DNA of 64,000 nt from Rhizobium sp. C1 (GCF_021026335.1 NZ_JAJNCY010000013.1:40698-104697); one strand, 5' to 3'. Shown: positions 31,558 through 40,910, counted from the stretch's first letter. The notes: generated by a model from the sequence alone, not told the origin. Translations and numbers: made by a program.

Positions 31558-32856
31558 TCAGCCGGCGGTCTTGGCAAAACGGGCGAGCATTTCGTCACCC
31601 TGCTTCTTGATGGTTTCCATCGCGTCCTTCACGGTCGTCTGACCGGCGAAGATGCGGCCATATTCGCGTTCCATGACTTCGCGGATCTGCGGATAGAAGC
31701 CGAGGCGATAGCCCTTGTCCCATTCGCCGCCCGGCAGCAGGAGCTGCTTGATGCCGACTTCGGCAACCGGCTGCTTCTGGTAATAGCCTTCCTTGGTGGC
31801 CAGTTCGTAGGCAGCCTTGGTAACCGGAACATAGCCGGTGTTTTCATGCCAATAGACCTGGATTTCCGGCGAGGTCAGGAATTCGAAGAAGGCGGCCGTG
31901 CAATTGTTTTCGGCTTCAGGCTTGCCCGACATGGCGAAGAGGGCCGCGCCGCCGATGAAGCTGTGGACGCCGGCGCCCTTGATGGAGCCCCAATAGGGCA
32001 GGAAGTCAGCCGAGAAAGGCATCTGTGCGGTCTTCTGCAGGCCGCCGAAGGAGCCCGAGGAGCCGATCCACAGAGCAGCCTTGTTCTGTTCGAAAACCTT
32101 CTGGTTATCGGACCAGCCGGCACCGTAATAGCCGAACCAGCCCTTGTCGGCCCAGTCTTTCAGCTTTTCATACATCATCACATGGTTCGGATCGGTCACG
32201 TTCAGCGTCGTGCCGGCCGCGCCGTCATAGCCGTTGTTGTTCGAAGCGAACTGGATGTTGTTGCGGGCGAAGAAGTTCTCGGTGAACTCCCAGGTCAGCT
32301 GCGACTGCACGAGCGGAACGAAGCCGGCTTCCTTGAGCTTGGGGGCGATCTTCTCGAACTCTTCCCAGGTCTTCGGAGCCTCGACACCGGCCTTCTTCAG
32401 CGCGTCGGTGTTGATGTACATGATCGGAGCCGAGGAGTTGAACGGCATGCCGATGAACTTGCCGTCCTTGTCGGCATAGAGATACTTCACGCCTTCGATG
32501 AAGGCGCTGCGATCAAACGGGTGGCCGGCCTTCTTGATCAGGTCTTCGGCCGGAATGACAGCGCCCTTGGCGTTGATGATCGTCGCCGAACCGGCGTCGA
32601 AAACCTGAAGGATATTCGGCTGCTGGTGCGAACGGAAAGCGGCGATGCCGGCGGCAAGCGCTTCCTCATAGGTGCCCTTCGAAACGGGGGTCAGCTCGCA
32701 GGCGGTCTGCGAAGCGTTGAAGCGCTTCGAAATTTCGTTGATGACGTCGCCGTTGTGGCCGCTCATGCCATGCCACCAGGTGATTTGCGTTGCGGCAAAC
32801 GAGCTGGTTGCCGAGAGCACGAGCGCCAGCCCGGCAATCGAGAGTTTCTTCAACAT
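31558..32856 (-). CDS. ugpB: Periplasmic glycerol-3-phosphate-binding protein UgpB
   Basis: A 432-residue extracellular-solute-binding protein (family 1). Signal peptide MLKKLSIAGLALVLSATSSFA, about 21 residues. The mature start TQITWWHGMSG, the GTYEEALAAGIAAFRSHQQPNILQV segment, PFNSSAPIMYINTDALKKAG, and IGGAALFAMSGKPEAE...YVPVTKAAYELA all parallel E. coli UgpB closely. It delivers glycerol-3-phosphate or its diesters to UgpAE. AAGGGG lies before the ATG. First gene of ugpBAEC. Confidence 0.92.
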   Translation of the reverse strand: MLKKLSIAGLALVLSATSSFAATQITWWHGMSGHNGDVINEISKRFNASQTACELTPVSKGTYEEALAAGIAAFRSHQQPNILQVFDAGSATIINAKGAVIPAEDLIKKAGHPFDRSAFIEGVKYLYADKDGKFIGMPFNSSAPIMYINTDALKKAGVEAPKTWEEFEKIAPKLKEAGFVPLVQSQLTWEFTENFFARNNIQFASNNNGYDGAAGTTLNVTDPNHVMMYEKLKDWADKGWFGYYGAGWSDNQKVFEQNKAALWIGSSGSFGGLQKTAQMPFSADFLPYWGSIKGAGVHSFIGGAALFAMSGKPEAENNCTAAFFEFLTSPEIQVYWHENTGYVPVTKAAYELATKEGYYQKQPVAEVGIKQLLLPGGEWDKGYRLGFYPQIREVMEREYGRIFAGQTTVKDAMETIKKQGDEMLARFAKTAG

Positions 32857-32920
32857 GCGGAATACCCCTTCCAAGGTTGATAGCCTGAAGGGGCATTAGA
32901 CCCGCTACGTGAAGTGAGGA

Positions 32921-32976
32921 TGAAATTTTTATTTCAGAAATGCGACAGTTGGGCGGTGTATTCTGTTTCAGAATAC
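32921..32976 (-). promoter_or_regulatory. Two palindromes in the ugpB promoter region
   Basis: TGAAAT-TTTT-ATTTCA at 32921-32936 and GTATTCTG-TTT-CAGAATAC at 32958-32976 are both perfect. They share a direct repeat TTTCAGAA at 32932-32939 and 32966-32973, 34 bases apart. They lie 65-120 bases before the ugpB start, with the distal one overlapping the yraN stop. Arrangement and A/T content suggest operators or a promoter; the cognate regulator is not recognised. They do not look like tandem PHO boxes. Confidence 0.5.
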
Positions 32977-33333
32977 ATCCTTAAAATGTGAGGGGATTTT
33001 GAAGGGGGGAACGGCCACGATATCATAGCGCCAGGAAAGCCTTTCGCTGTCCTTCTGCTTCGAAAGCCAGGTGAGGCTCGCGGCGGTGATGCGGGCCTGC
33101 GATCGGCCGCCGACCGCGAAAAGAGCCTCCTCGGCGCTGCGGCGCGCCTTGACCTCGACAAAGGCGACAAGATCGCCCTTGCGTGCAATGATGTCGATCT
33201 CGCCGCCTTTCGTGCGATAGCGCATGGCCGCGATGCGGTAGCCTTTCACAAGCAGAAACAGGGCGGCGACATATTCGGCGAAAAATCCCCGCCTGTAAGC
33301 CGCAAGCTTCTTGTCCTGCGGCTTTCCTGCCAT
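32968..33333 (-). CDS. yraN: UPF0102/YraN-family putative endonuclease-fold protein
   Basis: A 121-residue protein with the small nuclease-like fold: RGFFAEYVAALFLLVKGYRIAAMRYR, then GGEIDIIARKGDLVAFVEVKAR (E-D...ExK pattern of restriction-endonuclease-like cores) near residues 43-64. Biochemical role unsettled. It starts five bases after rsmI ends, the common rsmI-yraN pair. Confidence 0.9.
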   Translation of the reverse strand: MAGKPQDKKLAAYRRGFFAEYVAALFLLVKGYRIAAMRYRTKGGEIDIIARKGDLVAFVEVKARRSAEEALFAVGGRSQARITAASLTWLSKQKDSERLSWRYDIVAVPPFKIPSHFKDVF

Positions 33334-33337
33334 TGGT

Positions 33338-34231
33338 TCAGCCCTTCAGCGCCATCAGGCGCTCGTAGAGTTCGCTGCGGGCAAGGCCAGTCTGTCGAGC
33401 GGCTTCCTGCGCGGCCTTGCTGGCCGGCATGTCGGTCGCGAGCTTCAGGAGAAGCGCGTCGATATCGATCTCGTCCGGCTCCTTTTCACCCGGCGGGCCG
33501 ATGACGAGAACGATCTCGCCCTTCACCGTGGCATCCGCATAGGCCTGCGCCAGTTCGACCAGCGTTGCGCGGCGGAACTCTTCATAGGTCTTCGTCAGCT
33601 CGCGGCAGACGGAGGCGGCTCGCTCCCCACCCAGCACATCGGCAGCGGCGGCCAGAGTGTCGCCGATCCTGTGCGGGGATTCAAAGAAGATCAGCGTCGC
33701 CGGGATGTCTTTAAGGTCCGACAGCCGGTCGCGTCGCGCCTTGTCCTTGGCGGGCAGAAACCCGGCAAAAAGAAAGGCATCGTTGGGCAGGCCGGAGCCG
33801 ACCAGGGCGGCAAGCGGCGCAGACGCGCCAGGGATAGGAATTACCTTGTAGCCGGCATCGATCGCCAGCTGCCCGAGCCTGTAGCCGGGATCGGAAACCA
33901 GCGGTGTGCCGGCATCCGAGACCAGCGCCACCGTCTTTCCCTGTTCCAGAAAGGCGAGAAGTCGCGGCCCTGCCTCATCGGCATTATGCTCGTGATAGGC
34001 AAAGGGGCGATTGCGGATACCGTAACGGTCGAGCAGGACCCGGGTCACGCGCGTATCCTCGCAGGCAAGCACATCGGCGCCGGCCAGCGTCTCGAGCGCC
34101 CTGAGCGTGATATCGCCGAGATTGCCGATGGGGGTGGCCACCAGATAAAGACCGGGGGCGAGCGGTCGCGCCGGCACATCGATATTGCCGATCCGGTATG
34201 TCCGTTCTTTCGCGTCTGTTTCTGTCATCAT
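33338..34231 (-). CDS. rsmI: 16S rRNA (cytidine1402-2'-O)-methyltransferase
   Basis: A 297-residue SAM-dependent methyltransferase of the tetrapyrrole-methylase fold. It methylates the ribose of C1402 in the decoding centre. Signatures are LYLVATPIGNLGDITLRAL near residues 28-46, CEDTRVTRVLLDRYGI, VALVSDAGTPLVSDPGYRLV-type near 102-120, and IPGASAPLAALVGSGLP near 132. Two adjacent ATGs could serve; the first has AAGG upstream. Divergent from dnaN. Confidence 0.93.
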   Translation of the reverse strand: MMTETDAKERTYRIGNIDVPARPLAPGLYLVATPIGNLGDITLRALETLAGADVLACEDTRVTRVLLDRYGIRNRPFAYHEHNADEAGPRLLAFLEQGKTVALVSDAGTPLVSDPGYRLGQLAIDAGYKVIPIPGASAPLAALVGSGLPNDAFLFAGFLPAKDKARRDRLSDLKDIPATLIFFESPHRIGDTLAAAADVLGGERAASVCRELTKTYEEFRRATLVELAQAYADATVKGEIVLVIGPPGEKEPDEIDIDALLLKLATDMPASKAAQEAARQTGLARSELYERLMALKG

Positions 34232-34447
34232 GACTGCCTTTTGTGGTCAGTTTCGCGCGAAAGCAAGCACGGCGGCAAGCCGCAGCGCGATAAATTGTGC
34301 GGCAATGGCCGAGACCCTTGCTTTGCGGGGGGTGTTTCTGCCATTTTGCCGCTCCACATCATCCGGACCCGGAAAAGGGATCGAGACCCGAGCCGCGCGC
34401 CTCTTTCTTGAGAAGCGGGCGACAGCCACAGAAACGGTAACAGTTCC

Positions 34448-35566
34448 ATGCGCATTACGATCGAGCGTTCCAATCTTCTGAAGTCGCTGAACCACGTCCA
34501 CCGCGTGGTCGAAAGACGGAACACGATCCCGATCCTGTCCAACGTGCTCTTGCGCGGCGAGGGGCAGAGCCTGGAAATGAAGGCGACCGACCTCGACCTC
34601 GAAATCACGGAATCCACGCCCGCCCAGGTCGAGCAGGCCGGCGGCACGACCGTTCCGGCCCATCTTCTCTATGATATTGTCCGCAAGCTGCCAGACGGGG
34701 CGGAAGTCCTTCTGGCGACGACGACCGATGGCAGCGCCATGACAGTGGCTTCGGGGCGCTCCAAGTTCTCGCTGCAATGCCTGCCGGTCTCCGACTTCCC
34801 CGATCTCAACGCCGGCACGTTCAGCCATTCCTTCAAGGTCAAGGGCGCCGATCTGAAGATGCTGATCGACCGCACGCAGTTTGCGATCTCAACGGAGGAG
34901 ACCCGCTATTACCTCAACGGCATCTTCATGCACACCGTCGAGGCCGGCGGCGATCTGAAGCTGCGCGCTGTTGCGACCGACGGTCACCGTCTCGCCCGCG
35001 CCGATGTCGTTGCTCCCTCTGGCTCTGAAGGCATGCCCGGCATCATCATTCCGCGCAAGACAGTCGGCGAATTGCAGAAGCTCGTCGATGGCGTCGAGGG
35101 CGATGTCGCAGTCGAGATTTCGGACGCCAAGATCCGCGTCACCACCGGCCCGATCGTCATGACCTCCAAGCTCATCGACGGCACCTTCCCGGATTACCAG
35201 CGTGTCATTCCCTCGGGCAACGACAAGGAAATGCGCGTCGATTGCGCCACCTTCCAGGCCGCCGTCGACCGCGTCTCGACCATTTCGTCGGAACGTGGCC
35301 GCGCCGTTAAGCTGGCCATCGGCGACGGTCAGCTGACGCTGACCGTCAATAACCCGGATTCGGGCTCTGCGACTGACGAAGTGCCGGTCGGCTACGACAA
35401 CGACCCTCTGGAAATCGGCTTCAACGCCAAATACCTGCTCGACATCACGCAGCAGCTTTCAGGCGGCGAGGCGGTCTTCCTGCTCGCCGATCCGGGCTCG
35501 CCGACCGTGGTGCGCGATGTCGCCGGCGACGACGCACTCTACGTCCTGATGCCGATGCGCGTATAA
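34448..35566 (+). CDS. dnaN: DNA polymerase III beta subunit (sliding clamp)
   Basis: A 372-residue protein forming the ring that tethers DNA polymerase to DNA. The three clamp subdomains are visible: an N-terminal MRITIERSNLLKSLNHVHRVVERRNTIPILSNVLL, a middle domain with DRTQFAISTEETRYYLNGIF, and a C-terminus ending VLMPMRV. It is not beside dnaA, as is usual in alphaproteobacteria. It is followed by pmtA as in S. meliloti. Confidence 0.96.
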   Translation: MRITIERSNLLKSLNHVHRVVERRNTIPILSNVLLRGEGQSLEMKATDLDLEITESTPAQVEQAGGTTVPAHLLYDIVRKLPDGAEVLLATTTDGSAMTVASGRSKFSLQCLPVSDFPDLNAGTFSHSFKVKGADLKMLIDRTQFAISTEETRYYLNGIFMHTVEAGGDLKLRAVATDGHRLARADVVAPSGSEGMPGIIIPRKTVGELQKLVDGVEGDVAVEISDAKIRVTTGPIVMTSKLIDGTFPDYQRVIPSGNDKEMRVDCATFQAAVDRVSTISSERGRAVKLAIGDGQLTLTVNNPDSGSATDEVPVGYDNDPLEIGFNAKYLLDITQQLSGGEAVFLLADPGSPTVVRDVAGDDALYVLMPMRV

Positions 35567-35693
35567 GCGCTTGTTGTCTATCGGGTTTCTAAAGTAGGCG
35601 ACATTTCGGTGTGCTTGTCCATTTGCGCCTTGTTTTTGTCTTAACGCGTCGCAATAGTGAATCATTCACGGTTGCGTTGCAGATGGAGAAAAC

Positions 35694-36290
35694 ATGGTTG
35701 TCGGGCTCGTGCGTAGGAAAATCGGCAAACATTTCGATGGTGAATTGCGCTTCGTGCGCGGCATGATCGAAGGCCCGAAGCAGGTGGGTGCCATCCTGCC
35801 CACCTCTTCCGTGACGGCCAAGGTCATGGCGCGGGTCATTAACCCGGCCTCCGGCCTCAAAGTTCTCGAACTAGGCCCCGGAACTGGCGCGATTACCAAG
35901 GCGATCCTCAATCGCATCCCGCCGCAGCGCCTTGTCTCGGTTGAGTATTCGACGCCGTTCTACAATCATCTGGCGGCAAGCTTTCCGGATGTTCACTTCA
36001 TCAATGGAGACGCTTTCGATCTCGACACCTCGCTCGGCGAGCTGCGCAACGAGACTTTCGACTGTGTGATCTCGGCCATTCCGCTTCTCAATTTCCCGAT
36101 GAGCGGCCGCATCGCGCTTGTAGAAAGCCTCTTGGAGCGCATTCCCGCCGGCCGGCCGATCGTGCAGATCTCCTACGGGCCGATTTCGCCGGTCGCGGCA
36201 AAGCCCGAGAGCTACACGATCAAGCATCTCGATTTCGTCGTCCGCAACATTCCGCCCGCGCAGCTTTGGACCTACACGAAGACCGCCTGA
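35694..36290 (+). CDS. pmtA: Phosphatidylethanolamine N-methyltransferase, Sinorhizobium type
   Basis: A 198-residue SAM-dependent enzyme making phosphatidylcholine by triple methylation of phosphatidylethanolamine. [20 protein letters not shown] (residues 28-46), the SAM motif VLELGPGTG (57-65), [13 protein letters not shown], and the end [12 protein letters not shown] are all shared with the S. meliloti enzyme. It is followed by pyrF. Together with olsA it marks a membrane-lipid repertoire typical of plant-associated rhizobia. Confidence 0.92.
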   Translation: MVVGLVRRKIGKHFDGELRFVRGMIEGPKQVGAILPTSSVTAKVMARVINPASGLKVLELGPGTGAITKAILNRIPPQRLVSVEYSTPFYNHLAASFPDVHFINGDAFDLDTSLGELRNETFDCVISAIPLLNFPMSGRIALVESLLERIPAGRPIVQISYGPISPVAAKPESYTIKHLDFVVRNIPPAQLWTYTKTA

Positions 36291-36393
36291 GCGGCCTCTG
36301 CTTTCCCAAAGCAGTGATTTCCCCGCATTCACCACTTGCGGCAGCATTGCTGTCGTGCGACTTGACGACGACGGAAGAGTTGGGGTGGTGAAC

Positions 36394-37089
36394 ATGACGG
36401 ACATGCGCGAGCGGCTGATCGTCGGGCTGGATGTCCCGACCGTGCGGGAGGCAGAGGCCGTCGTGCGCAAGCTCGATGACGACGTGATCTTCTACAAGGT
36501 CGGCTATCAGCTCGCCTTTGCCGGCGGGCTGGATTTCGCCCGCGAGCTTGCCAAGAGCGGACGCAAGGTCTTCCTCGACATGAAGCTTCTGGACATCGAC
36601 AACACGGTGGCCAGCGCGGTCGAAAACATCGTCAAGATGGGCATGACCATGCTGACGCTGCATGCCTATCCCAAGGCGATGAAGGCGGCCGTGGCGGCGG
36701 CCGCAGGTTCCGATCTCTGCCTTCTCGGCGTCACCGTGCTCACCTCGATGGACGAGCAGGACATGATGGATGCCGGCTACGAATACGATCCGCATACGCT
36801 GGTGCTGCGCCGGGCCGAGCAGGCCCGTATCGCCGGCATGGGCGGCATCGTCTGCTCGGCCGAAGAAGCAAGCGCCGTGCGCCGCATCGTCGGTCCGGAC
36901 ATGGCCGTCGTCACGCCCGGCATTCGCCCCGCTGGCGCCGACAAGGGCGACCAGAAGCGCGTCATGACGCCGGCGGATGCGCTGCGTGCCGGTGCCAGCC
37001 ATCTCGTGGTGGCTCGCCCGATCGTCAAGGCCGACGATCCGCGCGCTGCCGCCCGCGCCATTCTCGCCGAAATGGCGACCGTGAAATAA
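36394..37089 (+). CDS. pyrF: Orotidine 5'-phosphate decarboxylase
   Basis: A 231-residue TIM-barrel enzyme for the last step of UMP synthesis. The catalytic [13 protein letters not shown] (D-x-K-xx-D) lies near residues 60-72, and the phosphate-binding [21 protein letters not shown] loop near 178-198. The chosen ATG ([15 protein letters not shown]) fits the family; a 13-codon upstream extension does not. The next gene is 17 bases away. Confidence 0.95.
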   Translation: MTDMRERLIVGLDVPTVREAEAVVRKLDDDVIFYKVGYQLAFAGGLDFARELAKSGRKVFLDMKLLDIDNTVASAVENIVKMGMTMLTLHAYPKAMKAAVAAAAGSDLCLLGVTVLTSMDEQDMMDAGYEYDPHTLVLRRAEQARIAGMGGIVCSAEEASAVRRIVGPDMAVVTPGIRPAGADKGDQKRVMTPADALRAGASHLVVARPIVKADDPRAAARAILAEMATVK

Positions 37090-37106
37090 GCCAAGGAGGA
37101 AGAAGC

Positions 37107-37394
37107 ATGGCCAAGGGATACTGGATCGCCCGCGTCGATATCCGCGTGCAGGAGCGCTATCACGAATATGTCTCCGCCGCGAAAGTGGCCTTCGACAAGT
37201 ATGGCGCCAAATTCCTCGCCCGTGGCGGCCGGACAGAGGCTGCGGAAGGCACGGCCCGCGCCCGCAACGTCATCATCGAATTCGACAGCTTCGAGACAGC
37301 CCAGGCCTGCTATCACTCGCCGGAATATCAGGTCGCCGCAGCGATCCGGAAGGAAATCGCCGATGGCGAAATCGTGCTGGTCGAGGGCGCCTGA
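37107..37394 (+). CDS. DUF1330-family protein
   Basis: A 95-residue small dimeric alpha/beta-barrel-type protein. The start KGYWIARVDIRVQERYHEYV and the centre KFLARGGRTEAAEGTARARNVIIEFDS...SPEY are typical of DUF1330. Function unknown in the family. AAGGAGGAAG precedes the ATG and it closely follows pyrF, suggesting co-transcription. Confidence 0.9.
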   Translation: MAKGYWIARVDIRVQERYHEYVSAAKVAFDKYGAKFLARGGRTEAAEGTARARNVIIEFDSFETAQACYHSPEYQVAAAIRKEIADGEIVLVEGA

Positions 37395-37487
37395 AAAGCC
37401 TGCGGGTGCACTGCAAAATCACGCCTTCACGGACGCCGCGAATTGGTCTAAGAGACCTTGAAACTCTAAGATTCAGGAGCGCTTGAC

Positions 37488-38468
37488 ATGACACTCGCCA
37501 ACCAGACCAAACTCGTCACCGTTTTCGGCGGCTCGGGCTTTGTTGGCAGGCATATCGTCAGAGCGTTGGCGAAGCGCGGCTATCGCATTCGCGTCGCCGT
37601 CCGCCGTCCGGATCTGGCAGGTCACGTCCTGCCGGCCGGCAATGTCGGCCAGATCGCGCTGGTCCAGGCGAACCTCCGCTTTCGCAATTCCGTCGATCGC
37701 GCCGCGCAGGGCTCGGACTACGTGATCAACTGCGTCGGCCTGCTGCAGGAAAGCGGTCGCAACAAGTTCGACTCGGTACAGGATTTCGGCGCGCGCGCCG
37801 TAGCCGAAGCCGCCCGCGCTGCCGGTGCCAAGCTCATTCATCTCTCCGCCATCGGCGCGGATTCCGGCAGCAGCTCCGATTATGCCCGCACCAAGGGCAT
37901 GGCGGAAAAGGCGATACGCGAAATCCTGCCCGACGCCACGATCCTGCGTCCCTCCATCGTGTTCGGCCCGGAAGACCAGTTCTTCAACAAGTTCGCCGAC
38001 ATGGCCCGCACGGCCCCCTTCCTGCCGCTGATCGGCGGCGGCAAGACGGCCTTCCAGCCAGTCTATGTTGGCGATATCGCCGAAGCGGTGGCAAACCTGG
38101 TTGACGGCAAGGCGCTGCCCGGCCGTATCTATGAGCTCGGAGGTCCGGAGGTCCTGACCTTCCGCCAGTGTCTCGAGATCATGCTGGCCGAGATCGATCG
38201 TGACACGCCGTTCATCTCGCTGCCCTTCCCGATCGCTTCGCTGATCGGATCGATCGCGTCGCTGATCCCGCTTCTGACCCCGCCGATCACGGCCGATCAG
38301 GTCAAGCTCCTGAAGTCCGACAATGTCGTCTCCAAGGAAGCAGAAGCCGAGGGTCGTACGCTCGCCGCGCTCGGCGTGACGCCCACGCTGGTTGCCTCGA
38401 TCATCCCGTCCTACCTCGTCCACTTCCGTCCTCAGGGGCAGTATGCCCGCACCGGCAAGGCCGCCTGA
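37488..38468 (+). CDS. NDUFA9-like NAD(P)-binding protein (atypical SDR)
   Basis: A 326-residue protein. A Rossmann motif VFGGSGFVGRHIV lies near residues 14-26, and SAIGADSGSSSDYARTKGMAEKAI near 121-144. It lacks the classical SDR YxxxK Tyr context. The later FQPVYVGDIAEAVAN and GPEVLTFRQ segments match the complex I NDUFA9 subunit family, which in alphaproteobacteria is an accessory or assembly-linked protein binding a nucleotide. It follows DUF1330 by 93 bases. Confidence 0.85.
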   Translation: MTLANQTKLVTVFGGSGFVGRHIVRALAKRGYRIRVAVRRPDLAGHVLPAGNVGQIALVQANLRFRNSVDRAAQGSDYVINCVGLLQESGRNKFDSVQDFGARAVAEAARAAGAKLIHLSAIGADSGSSSDYARTKGMAEKAIREILPDATILRPSIVFGPEDQFFNKFADMARTAPFLPLIGGGKTAFQPVYVGDIAEAVANLVDGKALPGRIYELGGPEVLTFRQCLEIMLAEIDRDTPFISLPFPIASLIGSIASLIPLLTPPITADQVKLLKSDNVVSKEAEAEGRTLAALGVTPTLVASIIPSYLVHFRPQGQYARTGKAA

Positions 38469-38716
38469 GCCTCAGGTTTTCCTCAAAACCCGCTCGGCCA
38501 TCGAGTCGGCGGGGGTTGAGGCAAATGCGGCAAAGCTGTCTCAGGTTGCGACGTTGCGAAAATGCACCACAAATTTTTCACATGCGCCTTAACCTCGGAT
38601 TCAGGTTACTCCGTTATTGATCTTCATACGGGCCAGGCGTAGACCTCGCGCACCCAAGCAAGGGACGCGCCGCCTCCCGGGGACGGCAAAAAAGTTTCAC
38701 AGGGCGATACTTCATC

Positions 38717-38866
38717 ATGGGCAAATCCATTGCAATCTTCTTCGCATGCTCGGCGCTGATCATCCTCGGCGCCTCCTTCACGGCCCCGACCGCGATCGCC
38801 TCCAAGGCCGAGTGCGCACCGGCCTACGGCGTCGATCCGTGTGCGATCACGGGGTCGACCCGGTAA
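38717..38866 (+). CDS. Small secreted protein, unknown function
   Basis: A 49-residue ORF. MGKS is followed by a hydrophobic run and an AIASKA cleavage-like site, leaving a mature tail of about 20 residues with two cysteines (ECAPAYGVDPCAITGSTR). The signal-peptide pattern and the terminator 26 bases after the stop argue that it is expressed. Its ribosome site is weak (AGGG 12 bases upstream). The 38469-38716 gap before it shows nothing else. Confidence 0.55.
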   Translation: MGKSIAIFFACSALIILGASFTAPTAIASKAECAPAYGVDPCAITGSTR

Positions 38867-38891
38867 GTCGGAAGCAATCGAGTGAATAGGG

Positions 38892-38920
38892 AAAAAGGTC
38901 GCGAAAGCGGCCTTTTTCTT
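38892..38920 (+). terminator. Rho-independent terminator after the small secreted protein gene
   Basis: A 12-bp stem AAAAAGGTCGC / GCGGCCTTTTT with a GAAA loop and one G-U pair, followed by CTTTT. Confidence 0.8.
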
Positions 38921-38931
38921 TTGGGCCGATA

Positions 38932-39054
38932 AGAGCAATTCCCAGCCGAAAATGGAAATCGGCCTCGCGTCCGCAATTGCGTGAAAACAAAGAGATAGAG
39001 CGTTCCACCGTTTCCATTAAATGGTGAAACGCTCTAAATGCTGAAACGCTCTTA
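38932..39054. repeat. Rhizobial AGAGCAATTCC intergenic repeat, copy 1
   Basis: It begins AGAGCAATTCC, continues through GCGTCCGCAATTGCGTGAAAACAAAGAGATAGAGC, and ends in inverted AGAGCGTT / AACGCTCT arms. A second, partly diverged copy lies at 61382-61471 and shares AGAGCAATTCC, TTGCGTCCG-AATTGCG and AAAACAAAGA. Such repeats are common between genes in Rhizobiaceae. Confidence 0.65.
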
Positions 39055-39080
39055 GAAAAAGCCGCCCTTAAGGGGCGGCT
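39055..39080 (-). terminator. fadD terminator
   Basis: AGCCGCCC / GGGCGGCT, 8 perfect pairs with a 5-nt loop. On the minus strand it is followed by TTTTTCT, and it lies 26 bases beyond the fadD stop. Confidence 0.85.
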
Positions 39081-39105
39081 TGGCAGCTGGTCTGACAGAC
39101 TGAAA

Positions 39106-40800
39106 TCAGCCCCTCAATTCCTTGCGCAGGATCTTGCCGACATTCGATTTCGGCAGGCTGTCGCGGAACTCGACATATTTCGGCCGCTTGTAATTGGTCA
39201 GGCCCTTGGCGCAATGCGCCTTCACGTCCGCTTCGGTCAGGTTCGGATCTTTCTTGACGATGAAGAGCTTCACCGTCTCGCCCGAATGCGGGTCCGGTAC
39301 GCCGATCGCAGCGCATTCCAGCACACCCGGCAGGGTGACCACATATTCCTCGATCTCGTTCGGATAGACGTTGAAGCCGGACACGAGGATCATGTCCTTC
39401 TTGCGGTCGACGATCTTCACATAGCCTTCCGGCGTCATGAAGCCGATATCCCCGCTGCGGAAGAAGCCGTCCGGCGTCATCACCTTCGCGGTCTCTTCCG
39501 GACGGTTCCAGTAGCCGGCCATGACCTGCGGGCCGCGAATGCAGATTTCGCCCGTCTCGCCGAGGGGAAGGCTGTTGCCGTCCTCGTCGCGGATGTCGAT
39601 ATCGGTGGAGGGAACCGGAAGACCGATGGTTCCGGTATATTCGGTTCCGTCAGCGCGATTGGTTGTGGCCACCGGCGAGGTTTCGGACAGGCCATAACCT
39701 TCCGCGATGAAGCAGCCCGTCACCTTCTGCCAAAGCTCGGCCACCGGACGCTGCACGGCCATGCCTCCGCCCAGCGTGAGCATGAGGCCCGAGAAGTCAA
39801 GCTTCTTGAAGTCCTCGTTGTTCGCCAGCGCGTTGAACAGCGTATTGAGCCCCGGCAGGACGTTGAACTTGTAGCGGCTGATTTCCTTGACGAAACCGGG
39901 AATGTCGCGCGGATTGGCAATCAGGATGTTGAGCCCGCCCTGTTCCAGCGTCATGAACATGTTCACCGTCAGGGCAAAGATGTGATAGAGCGGCAGCGCG
40001 CAGACATAAATCAGCTGCTCGGGAAATCCCGGCCGCGTTTCGACCGGCTTCATCCATAAGACGTTCTGGGCGATGTTGGCGAGCAGGTTCGAGTGCAGAA
40101 GCGTCGCGCCCTTCGAAACGCCCGTCGTCCCGCCCGTATACTGCAGGAAAGCGATGTCGCTTGGGGAAACCTCCACAGGCGAGAGACGCTTGTTGGCGGC
40201 GATCACCGACTTGAACGCGACGTGGCCGGCAATAGACCATTCCGGCACCAGCTTCTTGACGCGGCGCACGACGAAATTGACGATGTGGCCCTTCAGTCCC
40301 ATCAGGTCGCCCATCGAGGCGACAACGACTTTCTTGACCTGTGTCCGCGCAACGACCGCGGAAACCGTCGTGGCGAAGTTCTCCAGAACGAAGATGGCGC
40401 TTGCGCCGGAATCGTTGAGCTGATGTTCCAGCTCGCGTGGCGTGTAGAGCGGGTTGACGTTCACGACGACCATGCCGGCACGCAGGATGCCGCTGACGAC
40501 CACCGGATATTGCAGGATGTTCGGCATCATGATGGCGACGCGGTCGCCCTTTTTCAGCCCCTGCGCCTGCAGCCAGCCGGCCACCTTGGCAGAAAGCGTC
40601 TCCAGCTCGCCATAGGTGATGGTCTTGCCCATGCCGTCATAGGCGACTCGGCTTGCATAGCGGCGGCAATTCTGCTCGATCATGTCGCCCAGCGAGCGAT
40701 AGGGTGGCGGTGCAATGGCCGTGGGCATGCCCGGCGGATAGGACTTCAGCCAGGGCCGGGACATATCCGAACCTTGAGCATTGGTGGCAGCCTGTGTCAT
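39106..40800 (-). CDS. fadD: Long-chain fatty-acid--CoA ligase FadD
   Basis: A 564-residue AMP-forming ligase that activates exogenous fatty acids at the inner membrane for beta-oxidation. The P-loop YTGGTTGVSKGA lies near residues 223-234, the EGYGLSETSP adenylate motif near 375, and RSGDIGFMTPEGYVKIVDRKKDMILVSGFNVYPNEIE (hinge and FACS signature) near 447-483. The catalytic Lys is in the terminal SNVGKILRKEL. GGGAG lies six bases before the ATG. Upstream is a 16-bp perfect palindrome that may be its operator. Confidence 0.94.
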   Translation of the reverse strand: MTQAATNAQGSDMSRPWLKSYPPGMPTAIAPPPYRSLGDMIEQNCRRYASRVAYDGMGKTITYGELETLSAKVAGWLQAQGLKKGDRVAIMMPNILQYPVVVSGILRAGMVVVNVNPLYTPRELEHQLNDSGASAIFVLENFATTVSAVVARTQVKKVVVASMGDLMGLKGHIVNFVVRRVKKLVPEWSIAGHVAFKSVIAANKRLSPVEVSPSDIAFLQYTGGTTGVSKGATLLHSNLLANIAQNVLWMKPVETRPGFPEQLIYVCALPLYHIFALTVNMFMTLEQGGLNILIANPRDIPGFVKEISRYKFNVLPGLNTLFNALANNEDFKKLDFSGLMLTLGGGMAVQRPVAELWQKVTGCFIAEGYGLSETSPVATTNRADGTEYTGTIGLPVPSTDIDIRDEDGNSLPLGETGEICIRGPQVMAGYWNRPEETAKVMTPDGFFRSGDIGFMTPEGYVKIVDRKKDMILVSGFNVYPNEIEEYVVTLPGVLECAAIGVPDPHSGETVKLFIVKKDPNLTEADVKAHCAKGLTNYKRPKYVEFRDSLPKSNVGKILRKELRG

Positions 40801-40910
40801 CTCAACTCCCGTATGGCTTGCCTCGCCTTTGGGGCGCGGCGTTTCCTCCCGCCTACAACTAAAATAGACGCTACCCGCGCCTATTCAAGCCTTATCCCAG
40901 TTACATAACC

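Noticed and set aside
32921..32976. PHO boxes before ugpB
   Set aside because: No tandem CTGTCAT-like 7-mers with 4-base spacers were found; the symmetric elements there are of a different type.
34232..34447. Possible replication origin near dnaN
   Set aside because: There is no dnaA, DnaA-box cluster or A/T-rich unwinding region; dnaN is routinely separate from the origin in these bacteria.
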